A stretch of 64,000 nucleotides of DNA from Geobacillus kaustophilus (lineage in GTDB: Bacteria; Bacillota; Bacilli; Bacillales; Anoxybacillaceae), in the NCBI RefSeq assembly GCF_000948285.1, contig NZ_JYBP01000003.1:3038001-3102000 (forward strand), written 5' to 3'. A program made the translations under genes and the position numbers. Every line of letters starts with the position of its first letter. Within the stretch, counting starts at the first letter, position 1. Below the pieces are notes generated by a model. The model had not been told where the DNA came from. It worked only from the letters and a program-made list of their open reading frames with translations, and did not search any database. Below are positions 16,329 through 24,877 of this stretch, piece by piece.

Positions 16329-17453
16329 TTATGATTCATTGAAACACTTCAAAAATACATCTCTGGTTTGCAGGGCTGTCTTTTCCCAAGAGAATAGCTT
16401 TGACCGTTCTAAACTTTTTTCGCGCAATTGTTTTTGTAAAGTCGGGGATAATAAGACCTTCTCTATTGTATAAGCAATTGATTCAACATCATAGGGATCA
16501 CAATAAAGCGCTGCCTCCCCGCCCACTTCGGGTAGAGATGATACATTAGAAGTTACTACCGGTACACCATATCCCATGGCTTCTAACACTGGCAGTCCAA
16601 ATCCCTCATATAAGGAAGGATACACAAATACCTCAGCATTACTATATAAAATCGGCAAATCCTCATCTGGCACATATCCTGTCATGATAATACTATCCTT
16701 GAATTGACTTTTCTCAATCTCCCTTATAAGCTCCTCAGACCTCATCCCAAGTCCACCTACAAAAACCAAATGGAGCTCTTCCTTTAGGTTAGTTCTAATA
16801 ATTTCATACGCCTTTAATAATCTATTTAGATTTTTCCTCGGTTCCAAAGTACATATAGACAATATATAGCTCTGGCTTATTCCATATTTCATTAAGGTAT
16901 GATGTTGTGTTGTCCCATCAGCTTCATTACTGAAACAGGATTTAAAATGACTAGATAAATAAACAACTGAAATTTTCTCTTCTTCTATTTCATAAAGTTC
17001 CATAATATCCTGTTTAGTTGAATTTGAAACTGTTATTATATGGTCAACATGCTTTGCGCAATCGCGCATATATATATCATAAAAATCATAGATGCTCGTA
17101 TTATTAAATATGTCTGGAAGCCTAAGTGGAATAAGATCATGTATAGTAACGATTCCTTTAAAATTCCTTCTCTCAGGAAGCGGATAAAAAGGCGAGAAAA
17201 TCATGTCCAAGTCTTCTACATAGCCTATTAGAGATAACAATTTATTAGCAAACTCCATATCTCCATATGGCAATTCTACGGGAACCTTAATTTTTTTTGC
17301 ACATTCCAATTCACTGCGATGCACATTACCAATTAAATAATATTCTTCCTCTTCGAATTTAATCAATTCTTGTGTAAGATTTAGAGCATACCTTCCCAAA
17401 CCAGTAATATTAAGACTATCTAAGACTCTCAAATCTATCCCTATTTTGATCAA
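16329..17453 (-). CDS. Glycosyltransferase family 4 (mannosyltransferase-like)
   Basis: 374 residues with a probable TTG start at 17453 (AGGAAG eight bases upstream), giving (M)[20 protein letters not shown]. The 'GIDxR…[10 protein letters not shown]' opening and [17 protein letters not shown] are typical of WbaZ/MtfB-like GT4 mannosyltransferases. The donor site is [19 protein letters not shown] (EX7E) with [16 protein letters not shown]. It follows the unknown gene 17459–18028 by five bases, so both are in one transcript. It is AT-rich like its neighbours, which suggests acquisition as a block. Confidence 0.87.
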   Translation of the reverse strand: MIKIGIDLRVLDSLNITGLGRYALNLTQELIKFEEEEYYLIGNVHRSELECAKKIKVPVELPYGDMEFANKLLSLIGYVEDLDMIFSPFYPLPERRNFKGIVTIHDLIPLRLPDIFNNTSIYDFYDIYMRDCAKHVDHIITVSNSTKQDIMELYEIEEEKISVVYLSSHFKSCFSNEADGTTQHHTLMKYGISQSYILSICTLEPRKNLNRLLKAYEIIRTNLKEELHLVFVGGLGMRSEELIREIEKSQFKDSIIMTGYVPDEDLPILYSNAEVFVYPSLYEGFGLPVLEAMGYGVPVVTSNVSSLPEVGGEAALYCDPYDVESIAYTIEKVLLSPTLQKQLREKSLERSKLFSWEKTALQTRDVFLKCFNES

Positions 17454-17458
17454 TTGAA

Positions 17459-18028
17459 TCACTTCCTTCCTACTCCTGAATATTCCCAGTACCAATTACA
17501 AATTTGTCTATATAATTGGATACTCTCCTTCTTTAAAGTTAAGTTATTAACTTTATATAATTCCATATAACTGTTAAACGCATAGTAAACGTCAGGCGAT
17601 ATTCTCTCTACAATTTCTTCAACATTTTCATATCCTGTTCCGAAACGATTGTTGTAGAGAACAACCACTTTATCAAAGAATTTCTGATTTAAATAATCAA
17701 ATATTTCATCAAACCTACTAACATCATAATTTCCATTATAAATATACTCTATAATTTCAACACTATCACCATATAATTCTTCCAGTTCATCTTTATTAGT
17801 ATAACTTGTTATAACATATTTCTTTATACTATTATTAATATTATCTAACTTCGAGATAAATTCCCTTAAAACTCCAATGCTCGCTGACCTAATGATAAGT
17901 ATGCTTTGGCAATCCTTTAATTCAGAGAAATGTATTTTATCGAAACTTGAATGTATAATGTTTTGCAATTCTCTACAAACATGTTGTAACGCATTCTTCA
18001 TCTCTCGATCACGATAATTGCATTCCAT
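17459..18028 (-). CDS. Unknown protein of the glycosylation island, 189 residues
   Basis: Start MECNYRDREMKNALQHVCRE; GGGAGTGG lies upstream of the ATG at 18028. I cannot assign a family. Alternating strands and helices (SILIIRSASIGVLREFISKL, SVEIIEYIYNGNYDVSRF, KVVVLYNNRFGTGYENVEEI) suggest a small alpha/beta domain of Rossmann type. It is the first gene of the AT-rich module, directly inside miniature element copy 2, and lies five bases before a GT4 gene. Base composition differs sharply from the flagellar genes. It may be a partial or accessory glycan enzyme. Confidence 0.65.
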   Translation of the reverse strand: MECNYRDREMKNALQHVCRELQNIIHSSFDKIHFSELKDCQSILIIRSASIGVLREFISKLDNINNSIKKYVITSYTNKDELEELYGDSVEIIEYIYNGNYDVSRFDEIFDYLNQKFFDKVVVLYNNRFGTGYENVEEIVERISPDVYYAFNSYMELYKVNNLTLKKESIQLYRQICNWYWEYSGVGRK

Positions 18029-18143
18029 AATTATCCACTCCCTGAAACACACAAGTTGACCCTTCGCCTCAAATACAATTGATAAAACCTTCGTTTGAGC
18101 AACATAAATTATGGTTGCTTTCAAAGCCAAATAGATGATGAGC

Positions 18144-18360
18144 CTATATAGATGCAACGAAGAAGTTTAACATATCCTTGACGGAAAAGCGGTTTGCCCA
18201 TTTTCGACTGTCGGGGGCAAGCCAGGGCGTGACGGAAAATCGAACAACCCCCGCTTCCAGACCCATGCATGGATCTGAAAGCAGGATTATTTGGCCACCC
18301 GACACTCGACTGAATGTTCAAAAAAAATGCAAATGTTAAAATTTAAAATTACATCTATAG
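18144..18360 (+). mobile_element. Miniature inverted-repeat element, copy 2 (inverted relative to copy 1)
   Basis: It starts CTATATAGATGCAA (18144–18157) and ends in a decayed complement (TTACATCTATAG, to 18360). The first ~85 bases are nearly identical to the complement of copy 1 at 10634–10718. The inner part is shorter: the GTCACGCC hairpin is reduced to one arm, while the CAGACCCATGCATGG hairpin remains. Together the two copies bracket pseF and the AT-rich sugar module as inverted repeats. Confidence 0.7.
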
Positions 18361-18392
18361 GCATAGGCTTGCCTACATCACTCAAGGAAAAA

Positions 18393-21300
18393 TTACCTTT
18401 CCATTTTTCTTACAATTTTAATATCGAAATAGCTGTCCTGATCTTTTAAAGAAATCAATGTTTCTACTCCGACAGGTAGAATACTACAATCATGATTAAT
18501 CACAAAAAAATGGAATCCCTTGTCCAAGAATCGGTTCAAGATCGGTTCTGGGTCATGTCCCTGTGCAATCCATCTCTTTGGAAAATATTCCATAAATATC
18601 TCCATCTCATTCGAGTTATCAATAATCCCGAACAATCCTTCCATAATGAGTGGCTCTGCTCCTTCAATATCCAACTTCACAACATCTACTGACAAATTAG
18701 GTAAATAGCTGCTGAGTTCCACGGCCGGCACTCTTATTGTTTCGATTTTAAAATCATCGAGCTCTTCTAACTTAAAAAGACTGGCCGAACCTGTATATAA
18801 TTGTTCTGGAATATTTTCAGGGGCAGGAACATAAAGATCAATCTCCCCATTTTTATCACTCAGTGCCACTTTATGAAGATACGTATTATTAAAGCCATTA
18901 ATGGCCAAACTCTTTAAAATATTCTTATGATGGAAAGGGTTGGGCTCAAAAGAATGTACAGTACCTTTAGGCCCTACCTTCATAGCAGCCAAGAGTGTAT
19001 AATATCCGCAATTGGCACCAATATCCAAAACTGTCATACCAGGTTGAACGCTATTCAAAAATGCATTGGAAACCCATTGTTCCCAATATCCATCGAGAAT
19101 TAAGTGGGGAGAAATGCTTATATCCCTAGTATCTAAATAAATCTTTGGGCCTTCTAATAATCTCGTTAACACGGTGAAATCTCCAAGATAAGCAATGGGC
19201 CTATTCATTCCAAATCCCTCCAATTGACCTTCTTCATTCGCATGCAAGAGCACAATTCCATCTACTTGCAATTCAATCGCTTCAAAAATAAATCTTTCTG
19301 CATTCTGCAGTTCAATTTCAACCTCATGTATACCATCTTTTAAACCGCTTTTCTCAAACAATACTTCCTGAAAAAACGGTGAAAATAAGGAGGGAAAACG
19401 TTTATCTTTTGCCGAGAACTTTTCTTTATACCCATCAATCGCAATCTCAATCTGATCCGAGCAATCAGCATGCCTTGCCCCAATCACCCGAATCGCCGTC
19501 CCTTTAAACTTAAATTTTATGGTTGCATTTGCTTGATTCGTCTCATAATACACGGCGATCACATCAGATTCCATTGACGGCTGTTTTTGAATTTTTATTT
19601 CTTTTTTGCGCCATTGGCCGCTATAGTGAAATGCGCTAGACGTGCTTTCATATCTCTTCCATCCAGAGTCCTTTCGCTTCAATGCGGGATGCAGATACGT
19701 TTGCACGAATGGCGCGATTTCGTTATACGCTTGCTGGCATGTATGCAAATAGCGGCGAAATGACCGAACCACTTTGTTTGCTTTCATCTTCGGATCTTGT
19801 TCTTCTCGAATCGCCTGTGCTTCTTTTTGCAATAGTTCGGTATCGACGCGAACGACAGGTCGGACGTATACGTCAAAAAAATCATTTTTCGTCCAACGGC
19901 GAAACTTCTCATCAAAGCGGGCGAATAATTTGGGCAATTTCTCTTCTTTCTGCCGTTGAGCGGCTTGTTCCAATTCATGAAGCATCGCTTCAATTTCTTG
20001 GTATCCTTTGATGAAGTCAACCATGGCTCGATTCATGTTCTCGATCTTGGCTTCCACCGCTTGGGCTGTGTTGGATGGCTGACTGGCATGCCAGTTCGCA
20101 TCCACGACTTCGTCTGTCAAACGGGTTTGAATGACGGCCTCCAGCGGGATAAAGGGAGCTCCCGAGATCTGGGCGCCGCCTTTTGTTGTGTTGATGACTT
20201 CGATATGGGAATACGTCTGAATATAGTGTTCCATTAACAGCCGCATTTGGTTAAGCGATTCATTCGTTGTAATCAGCTGGCCGTATACGTCCTTCACTTG
20301 CATGAGGCCGTGTCGCTCATGTTCGAGCACCTCAGCGGTTTGTTTTTCTCCGCGTTTAATCTCCTTCGCATAATAGTAGTTGTCGCGGAAGGCAAAATTT
20401 TGCCCGACGAGAATGACAGGATTCGCCTCCAACTTCGCCAATATTTGCAATGTAATGATGGCGATCGAGAAGGCATCATCAATGATTTCGTTTCGGTCCA
20501 AATGGTCCAAATAATATGGCGTTACCGTATCTTGGGATGTGACGGCGTAAAATTTTGGTCCTTTATATTTTTGAATCGTTTCATAGCCGACGCTGGTACC
20601 GTAAATCATCGGCACGTTCGCGTCAATCCCTTTGTCAATCATGTCCCAAAAAACGGCAAAGTTATGGGCCTGAGGGTCGTACGTGCAAACGGCGTCGGGA
20701 AGGATGCCATTGGCCACCAAGGCCCGATTGGCCGATCCGACAGCAAAAATGTAAGCCAACCCCTTTTCTTTAATATAACGGAGGTTGTCATATTCGTCTT
20801 GCAACGACGGGCCGGCGGCGACGAGCAAGACCGGTTTGGAGCGGAAATACTCTTTTTTGCTGAAGATGCTGGCCGACCGCAGCGTTGTCGGCAAATTCAT
20901 GACGCTATTTAATGTCCACCGTTTGCTGAAGGCCCATTCTGTTGCCAAATTGATCCGCTTGGACTGTATGAGGTCACGAAACTGGCGAACAAATTGTTGA
21001 AATGGATGAGCGAAAATGCGCTCATAACTCGGCAGCGTAATGAGCAATACGTTCGTCTCCAGCGCGTTCGCAAACTCAGCAAAAAACTGCTTGCGCGAAG
21101 TCTCGTCCGTTTCCACATACAGATAGCGAAGCCGTTGCAACGGCCATTCCGTGAGCCGTTTATACGATAAAAAGTGAAAAAAGACCCATGGATTCGGTTC
21201 ATAAATCGTAAATACCTTATTGGGAAACATGGACAAGATTTTTTCAACATGATACCCGAGACCGATCCCGTAAAAGAACAGGTGGTCATGCTTCCCGATC

Positions 21301-21551
21301 TCGTCTTTCCATTGTTGAACAAGCCGCTCTGCCTCTTGCTCTGGGTTGTATTTGCTGTGCAAATACAGAGGGCGGCCGTTTGCCTGAACTTGGATCGTCG
21401 GCAACCCGACATGGGATGGGATCATTTCATATGGCTGCCCCGCTTGCTCATGTACGATGCGATTCCATAGTCGCCAAATGGCTGGGTAGTTCGTTTGCAA
21501 AAATTGCCGATTCTCTGCCAACAACATCATGTTCATCTCCCGATCACTCAC
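18393..21551 (-). CDS. Maf/DUF115 flagellin glycosyltransferase fused to an FkbM methyltransferase
   Basis: 1052 residues, GTG start after GAGGGG. Residues about 75–480 form the motility-accessory-factor (Maf, DUF115/MptE-like) region, including VLLVAAGPSLQDEYDNL (241–) and IFAVGSANRALVANGILPD. A helical region (about 490–650) follows, then a beta-rich segment (about 655–775) that looks like a carbohydrate-binding sandwich, then an FkbM-type SAM methyltransferase (about 800–1050) with TVLDIGANCGYYTLLAA, HSFEPNPFHHKNILKS and VVKLDIEGAEPLI. Maf proteins transfer nonulosonic acids such as pseudaminic acid to flagellin. The fused methyltransferase may cap the glycan. It lies next to pseB and close to hag, its probable substrate gene. 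Confidence 0.86.
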   Translation of the reverse strand: MSDREMNMMLLAENRQFLQTNYPAIWRLWNRIVHEQAGQPYEMIPSHVGLPTIQVQANGRPLYLHSKYNPEQEAERLVQQWKDEIGKHDHLFFYGIGLGYHVEKILSMFPNKVFTIYEPNPWVFFHFLSYKRLTEWPLQRLRYLYVETDETSRKQFFAEFANALETNVLLITLPSYERIFAHPFQQFVRQFRDLIQSKRINLATEWAFSKRWTLNSVMNLPTTLRSASIFSKKEYFRSKPVLLVAAGPSLQDEYDNLRYIKEKGLAYIFAVGSANRALVANGILPDAVCTYDPQAHNFAVFWDMIDKGIDANVPMIYGTSVGYETIQKYKGPKFYAVTSQDTVTPYYLDHLDRNEIIDDAFSIAIITLQILAKLEANPVILVGQNFAFRDNYYYAKEIKRGEKQTAEVLEHERHGLMQVKDVYGQLITTNESLNQMRLLMEHYIQTYSHIEVINTTKGGAQISGAPFIPLEAVIQTRLTDEVVDANWHASQPSNTAQAVEAKIENMNRAMVDFIKGYQEIEAMLHELEQAAQRQKEEKLPKLFARFDEKFRRWTKNDFFDVYVRPVVRVDTELLQKEAQAIREEQDPKMKANKVVRSFRRYLHTCQQAYNEIAPFVQTYLHPALKRKDSGWKRYESTSSAFHYSGQWRKKEIKIQKQPSMESDVIAVYYETNQANATIKFKFKGTAIRVIGARHADCSDQIEIAIDGYKEKFSAKDKRFPSLFSPFFQEVLFEKSGLKDGIHEVEIELQNAERFIFEAIELQVDGIVLLHANEEGQLEGFGMNRPIAYLGDFTVLTRLLEGPKIYLDTRDISISPHLILDGYWEQWVSNAFLNSVQPGMTVLDIGANCGYYTLLAAMKVGPKGTVHSFEPNPFHHKNILKSLAINGFNNTYLHKVALSDKNGEIDLYVPAPENIPEQLYTGSASLFKLEELDDFKIETIRVPAVELSSYLPNLSVDVVKLDIEGAEPLIMEGLFGIIDNSNEMEIFMEYFPKRWIAQGHDPEPILNRFLDKGFHFFVINHDCSILPVGVETLISLKDQDSYFDIKIVRKMER

Positions 21552-21560
21552 AGTTTCCCC

Positions 21561-22565
21561 TCATATTAAGCCTTCTGCCAAAATCCAACGGCGCAACGTT
21601 TCTTTATCAATCATCTCGCCTTGAAACGGATTGTAGCACGGACGGATGTTCAGTTCCTTCGGATAGGCATGCGGTTTCCATCCGAAAGGAGGACCAATCA
21701 CATACATGTCTTCTGTCTCCCATGCCGTATGTGCTTCATCTTCCGTCATGAGCTCTTCGTACATTTTTTCCCCTGGACGCAACCCAATTTCTTTGATTTT
21801 AATCGTTTCGGTAATGTGATATTTTTTTGAGACTTCCTCAATCATCACCTCAACTAAATCCCTTAGCGCCACCACTGGCATTTTCAGCACGAACACTTCT
21901 CCGCCCACGGCCAGTTCATTGGCTTTTAAAATGAGAGAAATGGCTTGCGACGGCGTCATCATATAACGAAGCATGTCCATATTGGTGACGGTCACTTCTC
22001 GATCCTCTAAAATCTGCTTTTTAAACAACGGAATGACCGAACCGCGAGAGCCCATGACATTTCCAAACCGCACTGCTGAAAAAATGGTTTGCTTCGGTCC
22101 TTTTTGATACTCTGTCGCCGCGATTAAACGTTCTGCCGCCAATTTCGTTGCACCGTACGTGTTCGTTGGCGAAATGGCCTTATCCGTGCTTGTAAATAAC
22201 ACTTTTTTTACCCCTGCGTTCAAAGCAGCTTGAATGACATTTTGCGTGCCGATAATGTTCGTTTTCACGGCTTCAAACGGATTGTATTCACAAGCGGGAA
22301 CATGTTTCATCGCGGCAAGATGAAACACATAGTCAATATCTTCCATCGCACGCAGCACGCGCGCTTCGTCGCGAACATCACCAATTAAATAACGAAGCAC
22401 ATTAGAATGTTTAAACTGCTGCGCCAGTTCAAACTGCTTATGTTCATCGCGGCTAAAAATGCGAATGACTTTTGGCTCGTAGTGTAGCAGCGTTTTTGTT
22501 AAATGTTGTCCAATCGTTCCTGTACCGCCAATAATCAAGATCTTTTTTCCGGTGTAGATGCTCAA
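21561..22565 (-). CDS. pseB: UDP-GlcNAc 4,6-dehydratase (inverting), PseB
   Basis: 334 residues, TTG start without a strong Shine-Dalgarno. Opening MSIYTGKKILIIGGTGTIGQ has the Rossmann GGTGTIG motif. Further motifs are IRIFSRDEHKQFELAQQF, FHLAAMKHVPACEYNPFEAV (the modified catalytic Met-Lys of 5-inverting dehydratases), FTSTDKAISPTNTYGATKL and RFGNVMGSRGSVIP. This is the first enzyme of pseudaminic acid synthesis. It is in the same operon orientation as the Maf fusion, nine bases upstream of it. Confidence 0.94.
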   Translation of the reverse strand: MSIYTGKKILIIGGTGTIGQHLTKTLLHYEPKVIRIFSRDEHKQFELAQQFKHSNVLRYLIGDVRDEARVLRAMEDIDYVFHLAAMKHVPACEYNPFEAVKTNIIGTQNVIQAALNAGVKKVLFTSTDKAISPTNTYGATKLAAERLIAATEYQKGPKQTIFSAVRFGNVMGSRGSVIPLFKKQILEDREVTVTNMDMLRYMMTPSQAISLILKANELAVGGEVFVLKMPVVALRDLVEVMIEEVSKKYHITETIKIKEIGLRPGEKMYEELMTEDEAHTAWETEDMYVIGPPFGWKPHAYPKELNIRPCYNPFQGEMIDKETLRRWILAEGLI

Positions 22566-22593
22566 CTCGTTTCACTGCCTTTGCTGTCTGCGT

Positions 22594-23178
22594 TTAGTTC
22601 ACTACATTGACTTTAACGTGTTCCATGATGTCCTTCAATAACGGCTTGATCTCATATTGAATCAGATCCGCTATAAAAATCGCATCGTCTGCTTCTACAG
22701 CTTGAAGCAATTGCCGCAATGACTCCGCCAACGTCTCCCGGATGCGGACGAGCGTCTGACGATCAATCATATCATTCCGATGTTCAGCAAGCCAATAAAG
22801 CGCTTGGTCGATCCATTGGATTCCTTCCAGCATTTGCTCAAATCGAACCCATGTATCTTCGGAAGGGGTTTGATAAAATTCATCGATGATGCGCTCAATC
22901 TCTGGCAAGGAGCGCATCAAATACGAATGCATCGTCTGGAACACATCGCGTATGTATTCTTCCATCGTCACCGCCACGACGTCAATGGTGCGGATGGAAT
23001 CGATTCGCTCTTCGATATAGGTCTCAACATCGTCATACACTTCGACGCCATCGATGACGAGATGACTCAATTGCCTCCCCGCCTCGGAAACCATGCGGGA
23101 AATTTGTTGGAACATCGCGTCAAGCTCTGTGCGATCATTCCGATATTCAAATGTTTGTCCGAAAATGTTGAGCTGCAT
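22594..23178 (-). CDS. Unknown protein between hag and pseB, 194 residues
   Basis: Start MQLNIFGQTFEYRNDRTELD at 23178, eight bases after AGGAGAG; an upstream in-frame start exists but has no ribosome site. The protein is acidic and mostly helical (ELDAMFQQISRMVSEAGRQL, DVETYIEERIDSIRTIDVVA, ESLRQLLQAVEADDAIFIAD). I do not recognise a family. It heads the leftward glycosylation operon directly downstream of hag. A role with flagellin or its modification is a guess from position only. Confidence 0.7.
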   Translation of the reverse strand: MQLNIFGQTFEYRNDRTELDAMFQQISRMVSEAGRQLSHLVIDGVEVYDDVETYIEERIDSIRTIDVVAVTMEEYIRDVFQTMHSYLMRSLPEIERIIDEFYQTPSEDTWVRFEQMLEGIQWIDQALYWLAEHRNDMIDRQTLVRIRETLAESLRQLLQAVEADDAIFIADLIQYEIKPLLKDIMEHVKVNVVN

Positions 23179-23406
23179 GTCGCGCACTCTCCTAAACGAG
23201 ATTTGTCGGTCATGATTCGACATCTTCTACCATTATTATCGGACGATTTTTGTCAATCTGAAGCGAATGGTAGGAGAAAATAATGCCAATCGATATCTTG
23301 TAAAACATTAAACATTTTTACGAAATCGATGATTAGAGAAGCTTCCTGCGTGAGGGGGTGGAGGATTAACGGCATGTTCCATTCAATCGCCAGCCTTAAA
23401 ATAAAG

Positions 23407-23439
23407 AAGGCCCCTCTCGATCGACCGAGAAGAGGCCTT
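23407..23439 (-). terminator. Terminator of hag
   Basis: A strong stem (AAGGCCTCTTCTCG with CGAGAGGGGCCTT) lies 11 bases past the hag stop and is followed by a T-rich stretch. It also has a T-run on the other strand. Confidence 0.85.
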
Positions 23440-23450
23440 GATTTTTTCGA

Positions 23451-24431
23451 TTATCGCAGCAGCTGAAGCACGCTTTGCGGCTGTTGGTTCGCTTGAGCCA
23501 ACATCGATTGGGCCGCTTGGGTGAGAATGTTTTGTTTTGTAAATTCCATCATCTCTTTCGCCATATCGACATCGCGGATGCGCGATTCCGCTGCCGTCAA
23601 GTTTTCTGCCGACGTATCCAAGTTGTTGATCGTATGCTCTAAACGGTTTTGGTACGAACCCAGGCGAGCGCGCTCCGTCGAAACCGTGTTGATCGCGATA
23701 TCGATTTTCGAAATGGCGGCTGTCGCGCCGCTGAAGGTCATAATGTCTAGAGCATATTCATCAGTGCCTGTATTGCTGACGTCTGTTAACTTGTTAGCTG
23801 TTCCTCCAGCGAATTTCGCATTCGCGATGCCTCCAGACAATACGGAGGATACGGATGTACCGTTTGACGTAGTAGCTGCACCGATATTGTTGGCAGATGC
23901 ACCAGATGCGCCAGCCAATCCAAGCGCTTGGGCGCGCATGTCGAAAATTTTAATTTCAAACGATTGATTTGTATTCGCCCCAATTTGCAGTTTAATCGGG
24001 CTCGCGCCGCTCACATTGCCGTTCAGCAATTTTTGCGTGTTGAATTCCGTCGTATTGCCGATCCGGTTGATTTCAGACGTCAGTTGATTGAATTCTTTTT
24101 GCAATTGCTCGCGGTCTGCTTGTGTATTCGTGCTGTTGGCCGCTTGCGTCGCCAGCTCGCGCATCCGTTGCAGGATGGAGTGAACTTCATTTAACGCTCC
24201 TTCTGCCGTTTGGATGAGCGAAATGCCGTCTTGAGCGTTGCGGCTCGCTTGCTCCAACCCGCGAATTTGGCCGCGCATTTTTTCCGAAATCGCAAGACCT
24301 GCGGCGTCATCGCCGGCGCGATTGATGCGGAGGCCAGACGAAAGTTTTTCAATCGATTTGGATGCGTTCGTCGTATTGGTCGTCAACTGCCGATACGTAT
24401 TCAACGCCGCGATGTTGTGGTTGATTCGCAT
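23451..24431 (-). CDS. hag: Flagellin (major filament protein Hag)
   Basis: 326 residues; AAGGAGG precedes the ATG at 24431. The conserved N-terminal D0/D1 region begins MRINHNIAALNTYRQLTTNT, with SIEKLSSGLRINRAGDDAAG and HSILQRMRELATQAANSTNT. The C-terminal D0/D1 region has TINNLDTSAENLTAAESRIR and ends QQPQSVLQLLR. The variable middle (about 150–240) is short and rich in Ser, Thr and Ala, offering sites for O-glycosylation by the adjacent island. It has a sigma-D promoter, a CsrA-type leader hairpin and its own terminator. A second, shorter flagellin lies at 30360–31187. Confidence 0.97.
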   Translation of the reverse strand: MRINHNIAALNTYRQLTTNTTNASKSIEKLSSGLRINRAGDDAAGLAISEKMRGQIRGLEQASRNAQDGISLIQTAEGALNEVHSILQRMRELATQAANSTNTQADREQLQKEFNQLTSEINRIGNTTEFNTQKLLNGNVSGASPIKLQIGANTNQSFEIKIFDMRAQALGLAGASGASANNIGAATTSNGTSVSSVLSGGIANAKFAGGTANKLTDVSNTGTDEYALDIMTFSGATAAISKIDIAINTVSTERARLGSYQNRLEHTINNLDTSAENLTAAESRIRDVDMAKEMMEFTKQNILTQAAQSMLAQANQQPQSVLQLLR

Positions 24432-24458
24432 TTTCTCTTCCTCCTTGAAATGATTTTT

Positions 24459-24478
24459 CTTCCACGTCCTTGTGGAAG
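24459..24478 (-). promoter_or_regulatory. CsrA-binding hairpin in the hag leader
   Basis: On the transcript CUUCCAC–AAGGAC–GUGGAAG forms a seven-pair stem with GGA in the loop, matching the CsrA site (RUACARGGAUGU). A second GGA lies in the Shine-Dalgarno sequence (24440–24446). A further eight-pair hairpin is at 24491–24514. This fits the known FliW–CsrA–Hag feedback, with csrA and fliW just upstream. Confidence 0.75.
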
Positions 24479-24534
24479 TTGTCGGCACGGGGCGAAAGTC
24501 GGCCGCCTTTCGCCGCAAGCCGCGCTCATTTTTT

Positions 24535-24560
24535 ATATCGGCGCGTTTGTTGGAAGTTTA
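24535..24560 (-). promoter_or_regulatory. Sigma-D promoter of hag
   Basis: TAAA (24560–24557), 14 bases, then GCCGATAT (24542–24535) on the minus strand. This is the flagellar sigma-28 pattern, about 100 bases upstream of the hag start. Confidence 0.9.
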
Positions 24561-24594
24561 ATAGGGAAAATCAATTTTTTTGTCGATGAAAAAC

Positions 24595-24617
24595 GAAAAA
24601 AGCGCCGCTTGGGCGCT
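24595..24617 (-). terminator. Terminator after csrA
   Basis: AGCGCC–CAAGC–GGCGCT followed by TTTTT on the minus strand, nine bases past the csrA stop. It separates the flgM–csrA operon from hag. Confidence 0.8.
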
Positions 24618-24625
24618 TGGTCGGG

Positions 24626-24865
24626 TTATGGCGTGTTCCATTGTTTCCATTTGGCGGTCAGTTCGGCAAGCGACGTTTCGGACGCTTCGGAGGCGGCGTT
24701 GTTTTCCGCTTGGATGGCAAGGTACACTTCTTTGCGGTGGATGTCGATCGATTTGGGCGCGTTGATGCCAAGCTTCACTTGATCGCCTTGAATGGCGAGA
24801 ACGGTGATTTCGATATCATCGCCGATTTGGATCGCTTCTTTGATTTTGCGCGTTAAGACAAGCAT
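24626..24865 (-). CDS. csrA: Carbon storage regulator / flagellin translational repressor CsrA
   Basis: 79 residues: [40 protein letters not shown] and [14 protein letters not shown]. The N-terminal LTRK and the C-terminal arm residues form the RNA-binding surfaces. The tail (about 58–79) is longer than in gamma-proteobacterial CsrA, as in other bacilli. It represses hag translation by binding leader GGA sites, and FliW relieves this. It is 12 bases downstream of fliW, with AAAGGAGG before the ATG. Confidence 0.97.
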   Translation of the reverse strand: MLVLTRKIKEAIQIGDDIEITVLAIQGDQVKLGINAPKSIDIHRKEVYLAIQAENNAASEASETSLAELTAKWKQWNTP

Positions 24866-24877
24866 AAGCCGCCTCCT

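Noticed and set aside
18029..18157. N-terminal extension of the 17459–18028 gene
   Set aside because: It reaches into miniature element copy 2 and lacks a ribosome site; the ATG at 18028 has one.
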